Source: Gammaproteobacteria bacterium (lineage in GTDB: Bacteria; Pseudomonadota; Gammaproteobacteria; Pseudomonadales; Azotimanducaceae). Taken from it: a stretch of 56,970 nt of DNA. Below, in pieces: positions 23,824 to 33,743 of the stretch. Within the stretch, counting starts at the first letter, position 1; each line of letters opens with the position of its first letter. The position numbers and the translations under genes are program-made. The notes beneath the pieces were generated by a model. That model was not told the DNA's origin. It saw only the letters and a program-made list of their open reading frames with translations, and ran no database searches. The stretch lies in contig PBRQ01000026.1 in the NCBI GenBank assembly GCA_002725995.1, positions 1-56,970 on the forward strand, in the 5' to 3' direction.

Positions 23824-26445
23824 CTAGTCTGGTATAGACCCTGTCGCTTCCTGCTGCCCATCGTCTGCTTTCGCACTTTCCTGTGAATCACCCGCCACGT
23901 CACTTGCGGGTACTTCCGCTTCGGAAGCGGCGGCTTTGCGTGCAGTCCTTGGGTCGTTTGTTGCTCTGCCACGAACACTGGGGTGATCGGAGTCTATGGT
24001 TGGGGCGACAAACTCAAGGACTTCTGCCTGTTCCTTTGGCTCAACATCATTCAGTGCAGGATCGGCCGTAGAGATTGCTTTCCTGTCTCGAGGGTCATTA
24101 CTTGCCCGCCCACGAGTCGCTGCATGTATCTCCTCTTCAGGAACCTCAACCTGTTGTATTTTCTCCGCGCCTCTTTCGCTAGTCTCTACGGGCACTGTCT
24201 CAACAGGCCTGTTTTCAACAATCGGCTCTGGAGTTTGTTTCTGCTGAGTGGGTACTTCTTCTCTACTCGTCGCAGGCTTTTCTTCAACTAGGGCTTTATC
24301 ATTGTTCCCTTTCGCTTCAGCAGTTTCTACTGGCTTGCTGCGACGTTTTTGCTGAGTACGTTCCCGGTTTCCCTGGTTTCGTTTGTCGTCAGATTTCTGC
24401 TCGCGCCTGGGAGCCTCCTGGGACTGACTCTTTTCCTGGCGAGGTTGTTCAGACCGCTCACTTCTATTTCTTGAACTATTGTTTTCATTGCGCTTGCGGT
24501 TATCGTCGTTGTTTCGATTCCTGTTTCCGCGTTGTTCATTTCTTCTTTGATCATTGTTCTTTTGATCATTTTCCCGCTGATCATTGCATCCCCTATTGCG
24601 GTTGTCCCCCTGCTTGTTTCTTGAACTTTGACCACCTCGATTGTTACGGTTTCTTTGGCGGCCGTTTTCGCCACGATCATTTTCCGTTCTATTTCTGGAC
24701 CTGTTGCGGCTGCGGCCATCGTTGCTTGCTTTTTTAGGGGACGCTTCCACCTGTTTGGCTTCCGCTGGGGAGAAGATCGAAATAACCTTCGCCAGTAATC
24801 CTGCTCCTGCTTCTTTTGTCTGCTTCTCATTCTTTGCCGGGGGTGCTGCACGCACGGCACTTTTAACTGCTGCCTGTTCTGGTGCAACAGCTTTGGCAAT
24901 CTGCTGTTGTGATTCTTTGACTTCTTCGGAGCTCGTTATCTCGTAGCTGGCTGTAGAAGTGTCATCGCTTTCATTGGCTCGAATTCGCTCAATCCTGTAG
25001 TGTGGTGTCTCTATGGTCGCATCTGGTACTACGATCACACGAACCTTATTTCGTGCCTCAATTTCACTTAATACGTTACGTTTTTCATTCACAAGGAATG
25101 AGGCAACAGATATGGGTAGGAATGTGCGGATTTCAGTGCTGGTGTCCTTGAGAGCTGCCTCCTCAACCATACGAATCACGGCAAGGGCCGATGATTCAAT
25201 GTCTCTGATAGTGCCGAGACCGCTACAACGAGGACAAACTATGCCGCTAGTTTCACCCAACGAAGGTCTCAGCCTTTGACGGGATATCTCCAATAACCCG
25301 AATTTGGATATTCTGCCAACCTGCACCCTGGCGCGGTCGACCTGCAGCGCATCACGCATCCGGTTTTCGACCAGTCGCTGGTTTTTAGTCGAGCTCATAT
25401 CAATAAAGTCGATAACGATCAGTCCGCCGATATCGCGTAGTCGCAACTGACGACAGACTTCATCAGCAGCTTCCAGGTTTGTATTCAGGGCTGTTTCCTC
25501 AATATCTGCTCCCCGTGTGGCCCTGGCGGAATTGATATCGATCGAAACAAGCGCTTCAGTTGGATCGATTACGATTGAGCCGCCGGAAGGCAGGCTAATG
25601 CCCCTTTGAAATGCAGATTCTATCTGCCCTTCAATCTGGTATCGATTGAAGAGAGGAACATCACTTTCGTATCGCTTGAGTCTAGACGCGTACTGCGGCA
25701 TTACCTGAGTGATAAACTGATTTGCCTGTTCCAGCGCTTCATCAGTATCAATCAATATTTCACCAATATCATCCCGAAGGTAGTCCCGGATGGCACGGAT
25801 GATGACATCACTTTCCTGATAAATAAGGAAAGGCGCCTTTTTTCCCATTGCAGCCTTATCAACAGCCTCTGCAAGTTGCAGAAGGTAGTGCAGGTCCCAT
25901 TGAAGTTCTTCAGCAGTCCTTCCGAGGCCAGCGGTGCGGATGATGACTCCCATGTTTTTGGGAATATCAAGCTTTGACATTGCGTCCCGCAACAGGTCAC
26001 GTTCTTCGCCCTCGATCCGGCGTGAGATTCCGCCTGCCCTTGGGTTATTGGGCATTAGCACAAGGTACCTGCCAGCGAGGCTATAAAATGTTGTCAACGC
26101 TGCGCCCTTGTTACCGCGTTCTTCCTTGTCGACCTGGATTATCATCTCCTGGCCTTCTTTGACTACTTCAGCAATATTGATTCGCCCTTTAATTCTTGAA
26201 GGCGGAATTGCAAAGTGTTCTCTGGAGATTTCTTTAAGGGGGAGAAATCCGTGGCGATTGGCGCCAAAGTCGACGAAAGCGGCTTCCAGACTCGGTTCGA
26301 CCCGGGTAATGCACGCCTTGTAAATATTGGCTTTTTTTTGTTCCCTGGCTCGGTTCTCAATGTCCAGGTCGTACAGTTTTTGCCCATCTACAAGGGCGAC
26401 TCGCAACTCCTCTGTGTGAGTTGCATTTATTAACATTCTTTTCAT
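23824..26445 (-). CDS. rne: Ribonuclease E
   Basis: RNase E is the essential endonuclease that starts mRNA decay and processes rRNA and tRNA, and scaffolds the degradosome at the inner membrane. The catalytic half (1 to about 520) holds the S1 domain ([27 protein letters not shown]), the DNase I-like region with [12 protein letters not shown], and the Zn-link CPRCSGLG near 407. The second half is disordered: a long Arg/Asn-rich low-complexity segment (about 590-700, [11 protein letters not shown]) likely binding RNA, then acidic stretches with two copies of [18 protein letters not shown] near residues 775 and 830. Such NDPR-type short motifs are known from Pseudomonas RNase E tails. The 873-residue length is normal. 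It is divergent from rluC with a long shared leader. Confidence 0.96.
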   Translation of the reverse strand: MKRMLINATHTEELRVALVDGQKLYDLDIENRAREQKKANIYKACITRVEPSLEAAFVDFGANRHGFLPLKEISREHFAIPPSRIKGRINIAEVVKEGQEMIIQVDKEERGNKGAALTTFYSLAGRYLVLMPNNPRAGGISRRIEGEERDLLRDAMSKLDIPKNMGVIIRTAGLGRTAEELQWDLHYLLQLAEAVDKAAMGKKAPFLIYQESDVIIRAIRDYLRDDIGEILIDTDEALEQANQFITQVMPQYASRLKRYESDVPLFNRYQIEGQIESAFQRGISLPSGGSIVIDPTEALVSIDINSARATRGADIEETALNTNLEAADEVCRQLRLRDIGGLIVIDFIDMSSTKNQRLVENRMRDALQVDRARVQVGRISKFGLLEISRQRLRPSLGETSGIVCPRCSGLGTIRDIESSALAVIRMVEEAALKDTSTEIRTFLPISVASFLVNEKRNVLSEIEARNKVRVIVVPDATIETPHYRIERIRANESDDTSTASYEITSSEEVKESQQQIAKAVAPEQAAVKSAVRAAPPAKNEKQTKEAGAGLLAKVISIFSPAEAKQVEASPKKASNDGRSRNRSRNRTENDRGENGRQRNRNNRGGQSSRNKQGDNRNRGCNDQRENDQKNNDQRRNEQRGNRNRNNDDNRKRNENNSSRNRSERSEQPRQEKSQSQEAPRREQKSDDKRNQGNRERTQQKRRSKPVETAEAKGNNDKALVEEKPATSREEVPTQQKQTPEPIVENRPVETVPVETSERGAEKIQQVEVPEEEIHAATRGRASNDPRDRKAISTADPALNDVEPKEQAEVLEFVAPTIDSDHPSVRGRATNDPRTARKAAASEAEVPASDVAGDSQESAKADDGQQEATGSIPD

Positions 26446-26914
26446 TACGATATCACTTATGTGGGCGTCCTAAATGCCACAACCAAGCGAATCGCCAAAT
26501 CCTGGGTCCTAAAATAGCTTACAGCACAAGTTGTGCGTTGCGTCTCCTATTGTTGTTTATTGTTCTTCTATGCAACAGTGGTAGATTCTTTATGATCAAG
26601 AATATTCCCTAATGAAGTGGGGTTGAAGATAATACTCTTGCTAAATAATGACTTCCTAGAACTCTGTTGTAGCAATAAACTGATTTGACAATTCTTGGTC
26701 GCGGTCAGTTGAACGCGGTTATACTTACCCAGCAATTCCAATATGGTTCCTTGCTGGAGATTCCTTGAATTCTTTTATGCAATAATTTGCCCGTAGAACA
26801 CGTGTGTCGACGGTTGAATGATTCAGTTAAACAGTTGATATATTGAGCCGCCTGGAGCCAATAATAGCAGTAAACCGTGTCTGATCAAAGTAGCCAGCAC
26901 TATAGAAGCAGAAT
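26446..26914. promoter_or_regulatory. Divergent rne-rluC intergenic region with probable long rne leader
   Basis: These 469 bases hold no supported gene. In E. coli rne has a leader of about 360 bases that RNase E cleaves to control its own synthesis, and the spacing here fits that. A hairpin GCACA-ACT-TGTGC at about 26525-26537 lies about 80 bases from the rne start and is a candidate leader stem. AT-rich promoter-like sequence is abundant (for example TTGACA near 26684 and TATACT near 26719 on the plus strand), but no pair has proper spacing, so I name no promoter. Confidence 0.45.
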
Positions 26915-27877
26915 ATGAGCCAAGAGAGAGCAAAATCAAGGGGAGTGCAGCTTGTTGAAATAGAGGAAGACTATTCCGGGCAGCGAGTTGACAACTACCT
27001 TCTGCGGACCCTGAAGGGTGTCCAAAAATCGCGGATTTATCGAATAATCCGCAAGGGAGAGGTTCGCCTGAATGGGGGGCGTGTTAAACCACATGCCAGG
27101 CTTCAAGCTGGCGACATACTGAGGATTCCGCCTGTCAGAGTCGGCGAAAAGAGTAACTTACGCAACAAAAGAGTGGAGAATAATATAGAAAAAACAATCA
27201 TTTATGAAAATAAGGTGATGCTAATTATCAATAAGCCGGAGGGGGTGGCTGTGCATGGCGGCAGTGGTATATCAGCCGGAATCATTGAATCGCTACGCCA
27301 AATCCGCCCTCAGGATCCACACCTGGAGCTTGTTCACAGGCTAGACCGTGGAACTTCGGGCTGTTTGATGGTTGCTAAGCGAAGGTCCTTTCTGAAGCTA
27401 TTACAGGCGGAGCTGCAGCGTAAAACCAGCTTGAAGAAGTTCTACACCGTTATCACCCACGGCAGTTGGCCACGCCGCAAGCAACATATAAAAGTGCCGA
27501 TTGCCAGGAACATATTGCGAAGTGGGGAGCGGGTCAGCAGGGTTCAGGCCGGGGGCAAGGAATGTCACACGGAATTTCGAAACCTGGTTGGTGATGGGCA
27601 ATTCAGTATCCTCGAAGCAATACCCGTTACAGGGAGGACGCATCAAATCAGGGTACATTGCCGGTACGCGGGGTATCCCGTGGTTGGAGATGACAAGTAC
27701 GGTTTTGAAGATAGGGACAGGAGTCTGCAAGGCCGGGGGCTGAGGCGCATGATGCTGCATGCCTCGCGGCTGGAAATTCCTGCACTTGGTGAGTATCCGC
27801 ACCTGCAGGTGGAAGCGCCACTGGATAGTCAGATGCAGCAGTTGATGGACGAGATAAAGTCAGCCGAGCACATTTAA
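26915..27877 (+). CDS. rluC: 23S rRNA pseudouridine synthase RluC
   Basis: RluC converts U955, U2504 and U2580 (E. coli numbering) of 23S rRNA to pseudouridine. The 320-residue protein has an N-terminal S4 RNA-binding domain (about 20-80, QRVDNYLLRTLKGVQKSRIYRIIRKGEVRLNG) and the RluA-type catalytic domain with HRLDRGTSGCLMVAK near 142-156, whose Asp is the nucleophile. GRTHQIRVHCRYAGYPVVGDDKYG is the conserved substrate loop. Divergence from rne is the standard gammaproteobacterial arrangement and supports RluC over RluD or RluA. It is convergent with maf, 13 bases apart. Confidence 0.95.
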   Translation: MSQERAKSRGVQLVEIEEDYSGQRVDNYLLRTLKGVQKSRIYRIIRKGEVRLNGGRVKPHARLQAGDILRIPPVRVGEKSNLRNKRVENNIEKTIIYENKVMLIINKPEGVAVHGGSGISAGIIESLRQIRPQDPHLELVHRLDRGTSGCLMVAKRRSFLKLLQAELQRKTSLKKFYTVITHGSWPRRKQHIKVPIARNILRSGERVSRVQAGGKECHTEFRNLVGDGQFSILEAIPVTGRTHQIRVHCRYAGYPVVGDDKYGFEDRDRSLQGRGLRRMMLHASRLEIPALGEYPHLQVEAPLDSQMQQLMDEIKSAEHI

Positions 27878-27890
27878 CAGAGGGGGTTTC

Positions 27891-28499
27891 TTATCTTAGG
27901 GTCGAAAGTGGCCAGCCAAGCTGAGCCAGAGTTTCCTGGAGCAGCATCAGGGGCAGGCCGTACAGTGTATTGATATCTCGACCATGGCAATCCTGCAAGA
28001 GGGATATACCCAGAGACTCTGCCTTGATGCTTCCGGCGCAGTCAAATGGTTGGTCAATATCGAGGTAGGTTTCAATTTCCTCTTGCTCTAGTGGACGAAA
28101 TAGGACCTTGAAGGACTCAATTGCCTGCTTGATTCGTCCCGAATCATTGATCAGGCAAATAGCGGTGGTGAACGAAACCCAGTTGTCGCTGCAGACAGCC
28201 AGCTGGCGGCTGGCTTCCTCGGCATGACCTGGCTTCCCAAAGCGCATATCATCCATATGCGCTACCTGGTCTGAGGCAATTACAACAAATGGCGGGTCTA
28301 CTTTGTTCGCAGTAATAATTGACTGCGCCTTGCCCAGGGCAGAACGGGAGGCCTTTTGGAGAGGAGACTCCCCCGGCTGGTCGCATTCTTCATAGTCTGG
28401 ATCAAGTTGTTGAAACGGAATTTTGAGTTTATCAAGGAGTTCCTTCCGGTAGTGTGAAGTAGATGCCAGGATGACTTTTGGGGGGTAAACTGGATGCAA
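27891..28499 (-). CDS. Maf-family nucleotide pyrophosphatase (YceF type)
   Basis: Maf enzymes hydrolyse modified nucleoside triphosphates. The YceF subgroup, which is usually next to yceD-rpmF as here, prefers 7-methyl-GTP. The 202-residue protein begins PKVILASTSHYRKELLDKL (phosphate-binding loop), then IASDQV with the catalytic Asp near residue 76, FGKPG, DCAGSIKAESLGI near 155-167 and GRDINTLYGLPLMLL. It is divergent from yceD. Substrate assignment rests on context and the Ser/Arg pattern of subgroup motifs, so it is approximate. Confidence 0.9.
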   Translation of the reverse strand: MHPVYPPKVILASTSHYRKELLDKLKIPFQQLDPDYEECDQPGESPLQKASRSALGKAQSIITANKVDPPFVVIASDQVAHMDDMRFGKPGHAEEASRQLAVCSDNWVSFTTAICLINDSGRIKQAIESFKVLFRPLEQEEIETYLDIDQPFDCAGSIKAESLGISLLQDCHGRDINTLYGLPLMLLQETLAQLGWPLSTLR

Positions 28500-28555
28500 G
28501 AGTTTCGCCTCGTTTAGTAATGCTATCTTGTTGTTACAAAAGGCGATATTACCAT

Positions 28556-28584
28556 TTGACAGGGCAAGGTCGGATGCCTAAGAT
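28556..28584 (+). promoter_or_regulatory. Sigma-70 promoter of the yceD-rpmF-fab operon
   Basis: TTGACA (28556-28561), a 17-base spacer and TAAGAT (28579-28584) form a near-consensus promoter. Transcription would start near 28591, only about three bases before the yceD ATG at 28594, so this mRNA may be nearly leaderless, or yceD may start at ATG 28636. Confidence 0.72.
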
Positions 28585-28593
28585 GCGCCCGTT

Positions 28594-29115
28594 ATGTTAA
28601 CAGGGCCTCTTCCGGAGCGGGTCAATCATCGTAAAATGGTGAGTGACCGGACCATACTGCAAGGTAGTATTGCCTTAAATCGATTTTCACGACTTGTACA
28701 GTTGCTTGAAAGCAATCAGGGAAACGTACAGACCAGGCTGGAGTTCAAGAAGATAGAGAAGCAGGCTTTGATCGTCGGTGAGGCAAGTGTAGAAGTAAGC
28801 CTGATTTGCCAGGCTTGTATGAAAATGCTGAAGTACCCGATGGAAATAGGTTTCCAGCAGATTCTTGTTAACTCGAATCTGGCCTTGTCCCAGTTGGACC
28901 AGGGCCAGGATGGATTGGTCGTTGAAGGTGAACTGGTAGAACTGGTTGACCTGATCGAAGATGAACTGATAATCAGCCTGCCGATGGTATCAAGACATGG
29001 TGAAGCTGAATGTGAATCAGAGGTTGAGCTTCATAAGACCTCTGATGAAGACGTAAGAGATACGCATCGACCTTTTGCCGCATTGTCAAGAATGCATGAA
29101 GATACTGATAATTAA
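28594..29115 (+). CDS. yceD: YceD / DUF177 family protein, 23S rRNA accumulation factor
   Basis: A 173-residue YceD homologue. The family has a conserved Cys pair, here CQACMKM near residue 70, an acidic central segment ending in LVDLIEDELIISLPMV near 123-138, and a FAAL..MHEDT end. YceD is linked to 23S rRNA accumulation and is almost always upstream of rpmF. The LTGPLPERVNHRKM N-terminus aligns with the LP-containing start of E. coli YceD, so I keep ATG 28594, despite the tight promoter spacing; ATG 28636 is the alternative. rpmF follows after 15 bases. Confidence 0.88.
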   Translation: MLTGPLPERVNHRKMVSDRTILQGSIALNRFSRLVQLLESNQGNVQTRLEFKKIEKQALIVGEASVEVSLICQACMKMLKYPMEIGFQQILVNSNLALSQLDQGQDGLVVEGELVELVDLIEDELIISLPMVSRHGEAECESEVELHKTSDEDVRDTHRPFAALSRMHEDTDN

Positions 29116-29130
29116 GGAAGGGAGCAGGCT

Positions 29131-29310
29131 ATGGCTGTTCAGAAGAGTAAAGTTACCCGTTCAAGACGTGGTCAACGCCGTTCGCACGATTCACTAAAAG
29201 GACCTGCTCTGTCAGAAGACAGTACCACCGGTGAGACTCACGTACGCCACCACGTTACAGCTGATGGTTTTTATCGCGGTAAAAAGGTCGTTCATACCAC
29301 TGGTGAGTAG
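29131..29310 (+). CDS. rpmF: Ribosomal protein L32
   Basis: Translation of 29131-29310 gives a 59-residue protein beginning [20 protein letters not shown], the unmistakable start of bacterial L32, and ending in [20 protein letters not shown]. It lacks the zinc-binding cysteines, as in E. coli. GGAAGGGAG supplies a strong ribosome site. It sits between yceD and fabD, the conserved order that links ribosome and membrane lipid synthesis. Confidence 0.98.
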   Translation: MAVQKSKVTRSRRGQRRSHDSLKGPALSEDSTTGETHVRHHVTADGFYRGKKVVHTTGE

Positions 29311-29348
29311 TCCAGGAAATTCTTCCTGCCACTATTTAGAGAAGGGAC

Positions 29349-30272
29349 ATGAGTAAACTGGCATATGTATTTCCTGGCCAGGGTTCCCAGAAGGTAGGCA
29401 TGTTGGAGGATGCGAAGACTGCGTTAGCCCCCACTTTTGCTGAAGCATCTGCGGTCCTCGATTATGATTTGTGGGCATTGGTACAGGATGGACCTGCTGA
29501 AAAATTAGATCAGACTGAGTTCACTCAACCTGCATTACTTGCAGCTTCCGTTGGACTCTGGCGCCTCGCATTGGAAAAAGGAACTCCGGTTCCAGAAGTC
29601 GTGGCTGGTCATAGCCTGGGAGAATATTCTGCCCTGGTCGCGGCCTCTGTGCTGCAGTTTTCAGATGCGGTTTCCCTGGTCTCAAAGCGTGGTCGCTTAA
29701 TGCAAAATGCCGTGCCGGTAGGGGAAGGTGGAATGGCAGCAGTTCTTGGCCTGGGTGATGAAGAGGTGAAGGCTGTCTGTTCGGAATGTTCGGGCGTTGT
29801 GGAGGCAGCAAATTTTAATACCCCTGGGCAAGTTGTTATAGCTGGGCAAACTCGAGCATTGGAAGTCGCTTCACAGGCATGTAAACAGGCTGGCGCAAAA
29901 CGCGCGCTTCCCCTGGCCGTAAGTGCCCCGTTCCATAGTAGCCTGATGCGACCAGCAGCAGACTTGATGGCGGGTGCATTGGCTGATGTTACCTTTGCGA
30001 CACCGCAAATAAGAATTGTGCAGAATGTTGATGCGGATTATTGCGATGAACCAGAAAGTATCCGAAACAATCTTGTCCGGCAGATGTATAGCGCCGTCCT
30101 GTGGAGCGATACAATAAGGAGAATTGCAGCAGATGGAATATCCATGATTGTCGAGTGTGGGCCAGGAATGGTGCTTTCGGGCTTTAATCGCCGAATTGAA
30201 AAGTCGCTAGCCTCCTATAGCGTCAATTCACTTGATTCGCTCGATTCACTCCTAGATGAGGTTTCGATGTGA
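29349..30272 (+). CDS. fabD: Malonyl-CoA:ACP transacylase
   Basis: FabD loads malonate from CoA onto ACP for fatty acid elongation. The 307-residue protein shows FPGQGSQKVGML at 9-20, the nucleophile motif GHSLGEYSALVAA near 91-103 (Ser93), the GQV-type FNTPGQVVIAGQ, and SAPFHSSLM near 197 with the catalytic His. Its start follows AGAGAAGGGAC. fabG overlaps it by four bases. fabH, which sits before fabD in E. coli, is absent here, so elongation initiation must be encoded elsewhere. Confidence 0.97.
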   Translation: MSKLAYVFPGQGSQKVGMLEDAKTALAPTFAEASAVLDYDLWALVQDGPAEKLDQTEFTQPALLAASVGLWRLALEKGTPVPEVVAGHSLGEYSALVAASVLQFSDAVSLVSKRGRLMQNAVPVGEGGMAAVLGLGDEEVKAVCSECSGVVEAANFNTPGQVVIAGQTRALEVASQACKQAGAKRALPLAVSAPFHSSLMRPAADLMAGALADVTFATPQIRIVQNVDADYCDEPESIRNNLVRQMYSAVLWSDTIRRIAADGISMIVECGPGMVLSGFNRRIEKSLASYSVNSLDSLDSLLDEVSM

Positions 30273-31009
30273 CGGAATCTCGAGAAAAGAGAGTCGCACT
30301 TGTCTCTGGAGCCAGCCGGGGTATTGGCAAGAGCATTGCTTCTTTGCTGGCTCAACAGGGCATGGAGGTTATAGGCACGGCTACCTCAGAAGCGGGAGCC
30401 GAGCGCATATCGGAATCACTTGGCGACAATGGAAAGGGTTATGTCCTGGATGTTTCCGACCCGGTTTCGATAGAAGCATTGTTTGTCGCTATCAAGAAGA
30501 ACCACGCTGCGCCCCTAGTGCTGGTCAACAATGCGGGTATTACGAGGGATAACCTCGCATTGCGAATGAAGGAAGAGGAGTGGGGAACTGTCATAGATAC
30601 GGACCTTGGTTCAGTTTACCGCGTAACCAAGGCATGTTTACGCGGCATGACCAAGGCCAGGTGGGGGCGAGTTATCAATATCAGTTCCGTGGTCGCAAGT
30701 TCTGGTAATCCCGGGCAGAGCAACTACGCTGCGGCTAAAGCCGGCATGGAAGGATACAGCCGATCCCTGGCTGGCGAATTGGGCTCACGGGGTATTACGG
30801 TCAACTGTATTGCGCCCGGATTCATTGCTACTGATATGACTGAGCAGTTGCCGCAAGAACAAAAAGAGCTGCTTCTCAGCAGGATACCAGCCGGGAGGCT
30901 TGGCGAAACGGGTGAGGTGGCGGCGGTTACTGCTTTTCTCGCTAGTGATAGCGCGGGCTATATCACAGGAGAAACAATCCACATAAACGGTGGAATGTAC
31001 ATGAACTAG
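30269..31009 (+). CDS. fabG: 3-oxoacyl-ACP reductase
   Basis: FabG reduces 3-ketoacyl-ACP with NADPH. The 246-residue short-chain dehydrogenase has the cofactor motif SGASRGIGKSIA (about 14-25), VNNAGITRDNL near 87-97, the catalytic Ser in NISSVVASSGNPGQSNY (Ser near 139), and YAAAKAG with Tyr and Lys near 152-156. The C-terminal NCIAPGFIATDMTE is the FabG substrate loop. It starts at GTG 30269, inside the fabD stop (GTGA), so translation is coupled. acpP follows after about 105 bases, as usual. Confidence 0.97.
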   Translation: MTESREKRVALVSGASRGIGKSIASLLAQQGMEVIGTATSEAGAERISESLGDNGKGYVLDVSDPVSIEALFVAIKKNHAAPLVLVNNAGITRDNLALRMKEEEWGTVIDTDLGSVYRVTKACLRGMTKARWGRVINISSVVASSGNPGQSNYAAAKAGMEGYSRSLAGELGSRGITVNCIAPGFIATDMTEQLPQEQKELLLSRIPAGRLGETGEVAAVTAFLASDSAGYITGETIHINGGMYMN

Positions 31010-31114
31010 CAGGATTCCCCTCATGGCAATATGACGGCAAAAGTACTTGATACAACAACTGGCATTTAATTAAACTAGCGCAGCTTGACTGCATTTACAG
31101 GAGTAAACCGACGC

Positions 31115-31348
31115 ATGAGTACCATAGTAGAACGAGTGACGAAACTGGTGTGTGAACAGTTAGGAGTTAAGGAGGAAGAAGTAACCTCCGAAGCTTCCTT
31201 TGTGGAAGACCTTGGTGCTGATTCTCTCGACACCGTTGAACTTGTCATGGCACTCGAGGAGGAGTTTGAGACCGAAATTCCTGATGAAGAAGCTGAGAAA
31301 ATCACGACAGTAAAAGAAGCCATCGACTACATTGAAAGTCATTCTTAG
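31115..31348 (+). CDS. acpP: Acyl carrier protein
   Basis: A 77-residue acidic ACP. The phosphopantetheine attachment site is Ser37 in [19 protein letters not shown], identical to the E. coli motif. I use ATG 31115 ([18 protein letters not shown]) with ACAGGAGT ten bases upstream; an upstream frame start at 31085 adds non-homologous residues. The gene carries fatty acyl intermediates for FabD, FabG, FabF and for lipid A acyltransferases such as the LpxA in this window. A strong terminator-like hairpin follows. Confidence 0.98.
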   Translation: MSTIVERVTKLVCEQLGVKEEEVTSEASFVEDLGADSLDTVELVMALEEEFETEIPDEEAEKITTVKEAIDYIESHS

Positions 31349-31368
31349 GCGTTCAGTTTAGATAATAG

Positions 31369-31403
31369 AACCGCATTTTCCCTGGGTGAATGCGGTTTTT
31401 TAT
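31369..31403 (+). terminator. Terminator/attenuator between acpP and fabF
   Basis: AACCGCATT (31369-31377) pairs with AATGCGGTT (31389-31397), followed by a run of T. It is 20 bases after the acpP stop and 20 bases before the fabF start. It would let acpP be expressed far above fabF, with partial read-through supplying FabF. Confidence 0.82.
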
Positions 31404-31421
31404 TTAGGTCAGGAGAAGGCT

Positions 31422-32660
31422 TTGAAAAATCGAAGAGTCGTTGTTACCGGGCTTGGCATGATTACGCCACTTGGATCAACGCTCAAGGATTCCTGGGAGG
31501 GGTTGCTGGCCGGCAAGAGTGGCATTTCCTCTATTAGTGCCTTTGATGCGGAAGCGTTTCCTGTTCGCTTTGGCGGCTCGGTGCCCGAATTTGATATATC
31601 AAACTATATACCGGCAAAAGAAGCCAGACGAATGGACGGGTTCATTCAATACGGGCTGGTTACTGGCATTCAGGCCATGGAGAATGCAGGGCTTGAAGTT
31701 ACCGATGAAAATAGTCATCGCATAGGTGTCGCCGTTGGTTCAGGTATTGGTGGCATCGTGACGATTGAAGCCTGTCAAGAAGTGGTACGAAAACGGGGTC
31801 CATCTCGTGTCTCTCCATTTTTTGTACCCTCCTGCATCATTAATATGGTTGCTGGTCATCTGTCAATCAAGTATGGCCTGAAGGGACCAAATATAGCCGT
31901 TACCACGGCCTGCACCACCGGAGTACACAACATCGGTCTTGCCGCGCGGATGATAGCGCATGGTGACGCGGATGCCATGCTTGCCGGTGGCAGTGAGAAA
32001 TCAATGTCACCAACGACTATTGCGGGTTTTGCAGCGATGAGAGCCCTGTCCACGAGGAATGATGAGCCGGAACTTGCCAGTCGTCCCTGGGATAAAGACA
32101 GGGATGGATTTGTCCTTAGTGATGGCTCCGCGGTTATGGTATTGGAAGAGTATGAGCATGCGAGAGCACGCGGGGCGGACATCTATTGTGAACTGGCTGG
32201 GTTTGGTATGAGTGGAGATGCCAGTCATATGACCTCTCCTGCAGAAAGCGGAGAGGGTGGCGCTTTGTCGATGAAGAATGCCATTCATGACGCCCAGATT
32301 GATGCATCGGAAATTGGCTATATCAATGCCCACGGCACATCTACCCCGCTGGGTGACGTGGCGGAAACACTGGCAATCAAGACAATCATGGGTGCTGGGG
32401 CACAAAAGGTAGCTGTCAGTTCCACCAAATCGATGATAGGCCATGCACTGGGTGCCGCTGGTTCCATAGAGGCGGTAATCACCGTGCTAGCACTAAGGGA
32501 TCAAGTGGTACCACCGACTATAAACCTTGATGATCCTGGTGATGATTGTGACCTCGACTATGTACCGCACACTTCAAGGGATCTGAAGCTTGAAACCTGC
32601 CTCACTAATTCATTTGGTTTTGGTGGTACAAATGGCACCTTGATCTTCCGGCAGATCTAG
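31422..32660 (+). CDS. fabF: 3-oxoacyl-ACP synthase II
   Basis: FabF condenses malonyl-ACP with acyl-ACP. I choose TTG 31422 as start, eight bases after AGGAGA, giving [17 protein letters not shown] as the N-terminus and 412 residues; an upstream GTG at 31386 lies inside the terminator hairpin. The catalytic triad is visible: Cys in [15 protein letters not shown] near 163, His in [11 protein letters not shown] near 304, and His in [16 protein letters not shown] near 340. [10 protein letters not shown] ends the fold. pabC, often between fabF and mltG, is absent. Confidence 0.96.
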   Translation: MKNRRVVVTGLGMITPLGSTLKDSWEGLLAGKSGISSISAFDAEAFPVRFGGSVPEFDISNYIPAKEARRMDGFIQYGLVTGIQAMENAGLEVTDENSHRIGVAVGSGIGGIVTIEACQEVVRKRGPSRVSPFFVPSCIINMVAGHLSIKYGLKGPNIAVTTACTTGVHNIGLAARMIAHGDADAMLAGGSEKSMSPTTIAGFAAMRALSTRNDEPELASRPWDKDRDGFVLSDGSAVMVLEEYEHARARGADIYCELAGFGMSGDASHMTSPAESGEGGALSMKNAIHDAQIDASEIGYINAHGTSTPLGDVAETLAIKTIMGAGAQKVAVSSTKSMIGHALGAAGSIEAVITVLALRDQVVPPTINLDDPGDDCDLDYVPHTSRDLKLETCLTNSFGFGGTNGTLIFRQI

Positions 32661-32708
32661 GTGGGGTCCGTCGACTGGTGACTTGATACAGGCCTTTTTG
32701 GGGAAGAG

Positions 32709-33743
32709 ATGAACCTGATTAACAAAATCCTGCTGGCTGCTGTTTTTGCTGTGGTTCTTTTCTCATCTTCCCTGGCGGTATACCTTAAGCGTGAATTGAG
32801 CAGGCCGCTCATCGTTCTGGGTTCTACTTTTTTTGAAGTTAAGAGGGGTGCCACCATTGGTTCCGTCGCCAACGCTTTAGCTGAACTTGATCTGCTGCCT
32901 GTCAGCAGCAGGTTGTTCAGATACTACGGTGGGTTTACCGGGAGAAACGGCCCTATCAGGGCTGGAGAGTATCAGTTGCTCCCTGGCATGGACATCAGAG
33001 ACCTGCTTCAGCTTTTTCGGTCAGGGAAAGTCAGGCAGCGGCATATAACATTTCCAGAAGGTTGGACCTTCAAGCGCTGGCGCGATTATTTGGCTGAGAA
33101 TCAGGATTTGGAGCAGACTCTCGAATCAGTAACGGACAGCGGTTTGATGAAATTATTGGGAAAACCCAGGCTGCATCCGGAGGGTCAGTTTTTCCCGGAT
33201 ACCTACCACTATACAAAGGGCGAGGCTGATATCGAAATACTGCGTCGGGCTCACCAGAAGATGAAGTCCATAGTGGCCGCTCAGTGGCAGACGAGGACAA
33301 TTGGCGAGGTTTTAAGTAGCCCGTATGAAGCACTTATTCTTGCGTCTATTGTCGAAAAGGAAACGGGTTTCCCCTCTGATCGAAGCCCCGTAGCCAGGGT
33401 ATTCCTGAATCGTTTAAGTAAGAATATTCGCCTGCAGTCGGATCCGACGGTTATCTATGGATTGGGTCCTGAATTTGATGGCAATTTGCGCAGGTCGCAC
33501 CTGAAGGATGGACACCCGTATAATACCTATGTCCATGAAGCGTTGCCGCCTACTCCTATCTGTATGCCCGGCAAGGCCGCTATCGCGGCGACGTTACATG
33601 CTGAGCCAAGTGGCTATCATTTCTTTGTAGCCAGGGGCGATGGTAGCAGCCAATTCTCTGTGAACCTGGATGAGCACAATGAAGCAGTCAGGCGATATCA
33701 AAAACAGGGTCGTACTAATAACTACAGGAGTTCTCGCCCTTGA
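32709..33743 (+). CDS. mltG: Endolytic murein transglycosylase MltG
   Basis: MltG is an inner-membrane lytic transglycosylase (YceG fold) that cleaves nascent glycan strands and is thought to set glycan length. One N-terminal membrane helix (about 5-25) is followed by a LysM-like region (FEVKRGATIGSVANALAELDLL) and the catalytic domain with ALILASIVEKETG near 208-220, whose Glu is catalytic, and LQSDPTVIYGLG. HEALPPTPICMPGKAAI is typical. Length 344 fits. Its stop overlaps the TTG start of tmk. Confidence 0.95.
   Translation: MNLINKILLAAVFAVVLFSSSLAVYLKRELSRPLIVLGSTFFEVKRGATIGSVANALAELDLLPVSSRLFRYYGGFTGRNGPIRAGEYQLLPGMDIRDLLQLFRSGKVRQRHITFPEGWTFKRWRDYLAENQDLEQTLESVTDSGLMKLLGKPRLHPEGQFFPDTYHYTKGEADIEILRRAHQKMKSIVAAQWQTRTIGEVLSSPYEALILASIVEKETGFPSDRSPVARVFLNRLSKNIRLQSDPTVIYGLGPEFDGNLRRSHLKDGHPYNTYVHEALPPTPICMPGKAAIAATLHAEPSGYHFFVARGDGSSQFSVNLDEHNEAVRRYQKQGRTNNYRSSRP

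Noticed and set aside
31386..31421. Longer FabF start at GTG 31386
   Set aside because: The extension lies within the acpP terminator hairpin, and homology plus AGGAGA support TTG 31422.
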